From: a virus
Virus record (IMG/VR): IMGVR_UViG_3300037504_000599
Coordinates: 1 to 23,784 of that record
DNA: 23,784 nucleotides
Strand: one strand, 5' to 3'
Both the position numbers and the translations under genes were made by a program. Each line of letters starts with the position of its first letter. Position 1 is the stretch's first letter. Below are positions 21,344-23,784 of this stretch, in pieces. Under the pieces are notes generated by a model. The model was not told where the DNA came from and did not search any database. It worked only from the letters and a program-made list of their open reading frames with translations.

Positions 21344-22222
21344 GTGGACGGCTGGATAAAACTACACCGGAAAATCATCCACTCGGCTGTGTATCAGGAC
21401 CCGAACCTGTTCCGCACATGGGTGACGTGCCTATTGCTGGCCAACCACAAGCCGAAACAGGTCAAGGTGGATGGGGTGACCGTGCCGATTCTTGTTGGGC
21501 GCGGCGAGTTTGTGACCGGCCGATATGAGTTCTACGCCACCATGTTCCCTAAGAAGCGCAAACAAACTAAGCCGTCACCTATCACTGTGTGGCGATGGCT
21601 AAAAGCGCTCGAGGAGCTCGGAAATCTGTACATCAACTCGAACAACAAATATTCAATCATAAAAATAGTAAATTACGACACTTACCAGTCTATGCCAGAT
21701 GACAATGAACAGCAAAATGAACAAGTCGTGAACAACAGACGAACAACAGATGATCAGCTCGTGATCACAACCAAGAATGTACAAGAAGTACAAGAAGTAC
21801 AAGAAGTACAAGAAGAAGAAGTATGTCCGGAGCGATTCGACTCCGAACCATCACCTACCGAAATTCTTCAACCGCCCATCCTGACCATTCCACTGGTGGA
21901 TAAAACCGAGCACCCGATCACGGAGGATGACTTGGCCGAATGGGTCGAGGCCTACCCGGCCGTGGACGTGGAGCAGGAGTTGCGCAATATCCGCCAGTGG
22001 AACCTCGCCAACCCCACGCGCCGGAAAACGCCGAGGGGCGTCCGGCGCCATATCGTCCAGTGGTTGGCCAAGGAACAAGACAAGGGCGGCAACAGCCGGG
22101 AAAGCCCGAGCAACGGCAACGGGCGGAAAACGTTTCGGGAGATGGAAGAGGAGAAACGGCAAGAACAATTGCAGCGGCTCATAGAGCAAGGGCCGCCGGA
22201 GGGCAACAAATGGCGGAATTGA
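21344..22222 (+). CDS. Phage replication initiator (O-like / DnaD-like N-terminus)
   Basis: This is a 292-residue protein from GTG 21344 after GGAGG. The N-terminus (GWIKLHRKIIHSAVYQDP, RTWVTCLLLANH, then SPITVWRWLKALEELG) is a winged-helix replication-initiator domain of the phage replisome-organiser type. The AT-rich centre encodes a hydrophilic linker with VQE repeats and the 9-bp DNA repeats described separately. The C-terminus (DLAEWVEAYPAVDVEQELRN, then TPRGVRRHIVQWLAKEQD) resembles the segment that contacts a helicase or loader in such proteins. It likely binds the origin within its own gene. It overlaps the loader-like gene by 13 bases. Confidence 0.82.
   Translation: MDGWIKLHRKIIHSAVYQDPNLFRTWVTCLLLANHKPKQVKVDGVTVPILVGRGEFVTGRYEFYATMFPKKRKQTKPSPITVWRWLKALEELGNLYINSNNKYSIIKIVNYDTYQSMPDDNEQQNEQVVNNRRTTDDQLVITTKNVQEVQEVQEVQEEEVCPERFDSEPSPTEILQPPILTIPLVDKTEHPITEDDLAEWVEAYPAVDVEQELRNIRQWNLANPTRRKTPRGVRRHIVQWLAKEQDKGGNSRESPSNGNGRKTFREMEEEKRQEQLQRLIEQGPPEGNKWRN
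21779..21814 (+). repeat. Four 9-bp iterons inside the replication-initiator gene
   Basis: GTACAAGAA is repeated four times without interruption in the AT-rich middle of the replication-initiator gene. A degenerate GAACAACAGA pair (about 21730-21750) and GTGATCAC lie just upstream. In lambda the origin iterons sit in the middle of gene O, so this is a candidate phage origin. It also encodes VQE repeats, so coding microsatellite growth is an alternative. Confidence 0.5.
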
Positions 22223-22743
22223 GATATAGCGACTGGCCGGAATTTACTCGAAGCATGCACGCGCTGGCCGATTGTTTCGGCGCCAGAATTAGCGACAACC
22301 GCATAGAGCAGTATTGGGAGGCGCTGAAGCCGTACCCCTGGCCGGTCGTTAGGCGGGCATTCAACGCGTGTCGGGACTATGAGGAGCGATTCCCGCCGGT
22401 GGCGCGGGTGATAGGCCATTGTCAGGCTAACCAGCCGATTCGGCGGCAAGGGGCCGGCTATGACCCCGGCCCGGCCGAACGGGAGGCCATCGCGGCATTT
22501 TGGCGTGATTTCACGCGAACGTTTCCACTGTTCGGCGTGGCCATCTGGGGGAAAGACGGGCTGGGCGGCCACGGCCTATGCACGAGCGACGCAACCCGGG
22601 ACCAGGAATTGACGGTGGAGGAATTCAGGGCGCGGGTCCCAAAATATCAGGAGGCGGCAATTATGGGCCGCGAGATCGACCGAAAAAACGCAGAAAACGA
22701 ACGAGACGTGGCCAATTTCGGCCGATCGTCCGAAGAGGTATAG
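22210..22743 (+). CDS. Probable helicase loader (G39P-like N-terminus)
   Basis: This is a 177-residue protein from ATG 22210, inside the end of the initiator gene. Residues 1-65 (LADCFGARISDNRIEQYWEA, PYPWPVVRRAFNACRDYE, then RFPPVARVIGHC) fit the pattern of phage helicase loader/inhibitor N-terminal domains such as SPP1 G39P, including the 'FPP' turn. A middle region with FWRDFTRTFPLFG and an acidic helical tail follow. An early gene right after an initiator is the usual loader position. The match is by pattern, so it is moderate. Confidence 0.58.
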   Translation: MAELRYSDWPEFTRSMHALADCFGARISDNRIEQYWEALKPYPWPVVRRAFNACRDYEERFPPVARVIGHCQANQPIRRQGAGYDPGPAEREAIAAFWRDFTRTFPLFGVAIWGKDGLGGHGLCTSDATRDQELTVEEFRARVPKYQEAAIMGREIDRKNAENERDVANFGRSSEEV

Positions 22744-22749
22744 ATTTAT

Positions 22750-23088
22750 ATGGGTGACCCGCAAAAAACCGAAAATGCGAAGCGTCAGCGCATTAAAATG
22801 ACCGAACGGGACGTGACCCGGGCCGTCCGGGAGCTTCTCAAAAATTGCAATATCTGGCATTTCAAGCATTGGGGCGGCCCCATGAGTCCCAAGGGGGTCG
22901 CGGACATTCTGGGATGCTACCAAGGCCGCATGCTGGCCATTGAGCTGAAGGCGCCGGGGAACAGACCTACACGTGACCAGTCGCGGTTCCTGGAGCGCGT
23001 CAAGGCGGAGGGCGGCATCGCCTTCTGGGCCGATTCCGTGGACCGGGTCGTCGAGGAGCTGAAATTGCAAGGCGTGAGGTTGTTATGA
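22750..23088 (+). CDS. VRR-NUC domain nuclease
   Basis: This is a 112-residue protein consisting almost entirely of a VRR-NUC (PF08774-type) PD-(D/E)XK domain: Glu19 (MTERDVTRAVRELL), Asp52 (SPKGVADILGCYQGR) and E65-x-K67 (LAIELKAPG), then RPTRDQSRFLERVKAEGG. Such stand-alone phage proteins cut branched or Holliday-junction DNA and may resolve replication or recombination intermediates before packaging. It starts at ATG 22750, six bases after the loader-like gene. Confidence 0.87.
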   Translation: MGDPQKTENAKRQRIKMTERDVTRAVRELLKNCNIWHFKHWGGPMSPKGVADILGCYQGRMLAIELKAPGNRPTRDQSRFLERVKAEGGIAFWADSVDRVVEELKLQGVRLL

Positions 23089-23105
23089 GCGTAGCTCCGG
23101 GTTTT
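23087..23105 (+). terminator. Weak hairpin with T-run after the VRR-NUC gene
   Basis: GAGC-GTA-GCTC at 23087-23097 is followed by CGGG and five T residues. The stem is only four base pairs, so this could be a weak intrinsic terminator or a chance match. Confidence 0.25.
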
Positions 23106-23133
23106 TATGCCGATACCAAAAGCGAGGTGAAAC

Positions 23134-23358
23134 ATGATCGGCTGTTCGTGTGATTTCGGTATTGATTGTGAGTTTTACCACTTCTCTATTCAGCGGGCGA
23201 GGAAAACCCATAAATGTTGTGAGTGCGGCGATACCATCAACCCAGGTGAAAAATATGAGTGTGTAACATGTAAAGGGGATGGCCACTTGGATCGGTTTAA
23301 AACGTGCATGCCATGGTCGGCAGTTGAAAAGATCGAAAAAGAACTGGGGTGGACTTGA
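23134..23358 (+). CDS. Small zinc-finger-like phage protein, unknown
   Basis: This is a 74-residue protein after GCGAGGTG. Cysteines and histidine in KTHKCCECGDTINPGEKYEC and TCKG form likely zinc ligands, as in small phage zinc-finger proteins that accept HNH-like or treble-clef knuckles, but no nuclease motif is visible. An N-terminal CSCDFGIDC adds more cysteines. It overlaps the next reading frame. Function unknown. Confidence 0.7.
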   Translation: MIGCSCDFGIDCEFYHFSIQRARKTHKCCECGDTINPGEKYECVTCKGDGHLDRFKTCMPWSAVEKIEKELGWT

Positions 23359-23588
23359 GGATTGATCCAAAATTTGACGACGAAAACAGGAAGAGACGCG
23401 AGCGTGAAAAAGCACGCCTCATCGCCGCCGCGCCGGAATTGTTGGAAACATTGGAAGAGGTTACGGAGTGGCTGCAAGACGCGGCCCCCCATGGGCTGAT
23501 TCGGTGGCAGCCGGTGTATGAGGAGGTAATCAAGAAGTCACTATCGTTAATCAATAAGGTAAAAGGGGGCGATGATGCCGACGGTTGA
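23349..23588 (+). CDS. Small helical phage protein, unknown
   Basis: This is a 79-residue frame from GTG 23349; TTG 23355, overlapping the upstream TGA, is an alternative start. The sequence (ARLIAAAPELLETLEEVTEWL) is the short 'AAPELLE' helix pattern common in small phage early proteins of unknown role. Its end (KVKGGDDADG) is acidic. Confidence 0.6.
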   Translation: MDLRIDPKFDDENRKRREREKARLIAAAPELLETLEEVTEWLQDAAPHGLIRWQPVYEEVIKKSLSLINKVKGGDDADG

Positions 23589-23594
23589 TAAACG

Positions 23595-23784
23595 GTGCTC
23601 CTAAGGGGTGCGAAACAAATCGCCGAATACGTCGGCGAGCATCACACCCGAATCGCCGCCCTGGTCGAGCGCGAGGGCCTTCCGGCCTGGAAACGGTATC
23701 ACCGCGGGGAGTGGAAGGCGCTCGAATGCGACCTGATCGAGTGGCTGAAAAGCCAGCGCGACCGGTATCTAAAAAAACCTTGTC
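23595..23784 (+). CDS. HTH-type DNA-binding protein, cut by the right window edge
   Basis: From GTG 23595, after an in-frame TAA at 23589, the frame stays open to the window end (63 codons seen). LLRGAKQIAEYVGEHHTRIA, then LPAWKRYHRGEWKALECDL and IEWLKSQRDRYLK, match a MerR/Nu1-like winged HTH with the 'PAWK-W-A-DL--WL' pattern. This is often seen in phage packaging (terminase small subunit) or regulatory proteins. The ribosome binding site is weak, so the exact start is uncertain. Confidence 0.65.
   Translation, partial: MLLRGAKQIAEYVGEHHTRIAALVEREGLPAWKRYHRGEWKALECDLIEWLKSQRDRYLKKPC

Overview
The window reads as the middle of a temperate, lambda-like tailed-phage genome. Tail, lysis and accessory genes run rightward (1-12707). 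An attachment region follows (about 12747-12980), then a leftward lysogeny block of integrase, zinc-ribbon membrane protein and CI-type repressor (12980-15070), and then a rightward early/replication block (15164 to the right end). Coding DNA is GC-rich, while the attachment site, the operator region and the centre of the replication-initiator gene are AT-rich. Codon style, the polythreonine tail and the gene families faintly suggest a Gram-negative, possibly Desulfobacterota, host. That host guess is weak. The Rz/Rz1-like lysis genes do support a Gram-negative host.

Late block: the 3' part of a tail-tip protein, a tail-collar fibre, a holin-like membrane protein, an inner-membrane spanin-like coiled coil, a lipoprotein with a hydrophobic C-terminus, a small helical protein and an SLT-type endolysin. 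The endolysin gene overlaps a cassette of sugar and methyl-transfer genes: several glycosyltransferases of GT-A and GT-B type, a MerR-like HTH protein, a radical SAM enzyme, a protein made of six 16-residue repeats, two methyltransferases and a UDP-sugar epimerase. From position 1 to 12707 no gap between genes exceeds about 10 bases and most stops and starts overlap, so the cassette looks co-expressed with lysis and tail genes.

Attachment region: a 3' tRNA-Arg fragment on the minus strand is flanked on both sides by the same pair of GGTGTACCA sites, next to integrase. Late genes lie on one side and early genes on the other. This is the layout of an intact attP, so the sequence probably represents an unintegrated or virion form rather than a prophage end.

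Early block: three TTACGCA operators spaced exactly 32 bp apart sit between the repressor and a ribbon-helix-helix gene in the cro position, with a near-consensus rightward promoter. Then come an AntA/AntB-P63C antirepressor, a CII-like regulator, an excisionase-like HTH protein, two linked early genes bracketed by long 5-base-period NNGGC arrays, a Cas4/RecB-like nuclease, a recombination-associated protein, a replication initiator with 9-bp iteron-like repeats, a probable helicase loader, a VRR-NUC nuclease and small zinc-finger-like or hypothetical proteins.

The strongest candidates for undescribed biology are (i) the 48-bp, seven-unit repeat array inside the glycosyltransferase cassette, (ii) the NNGGC arrays that exactly fill the leaders around the 17131-18170 gene pair, and (iii) the late-expressed glycan cassette itself.
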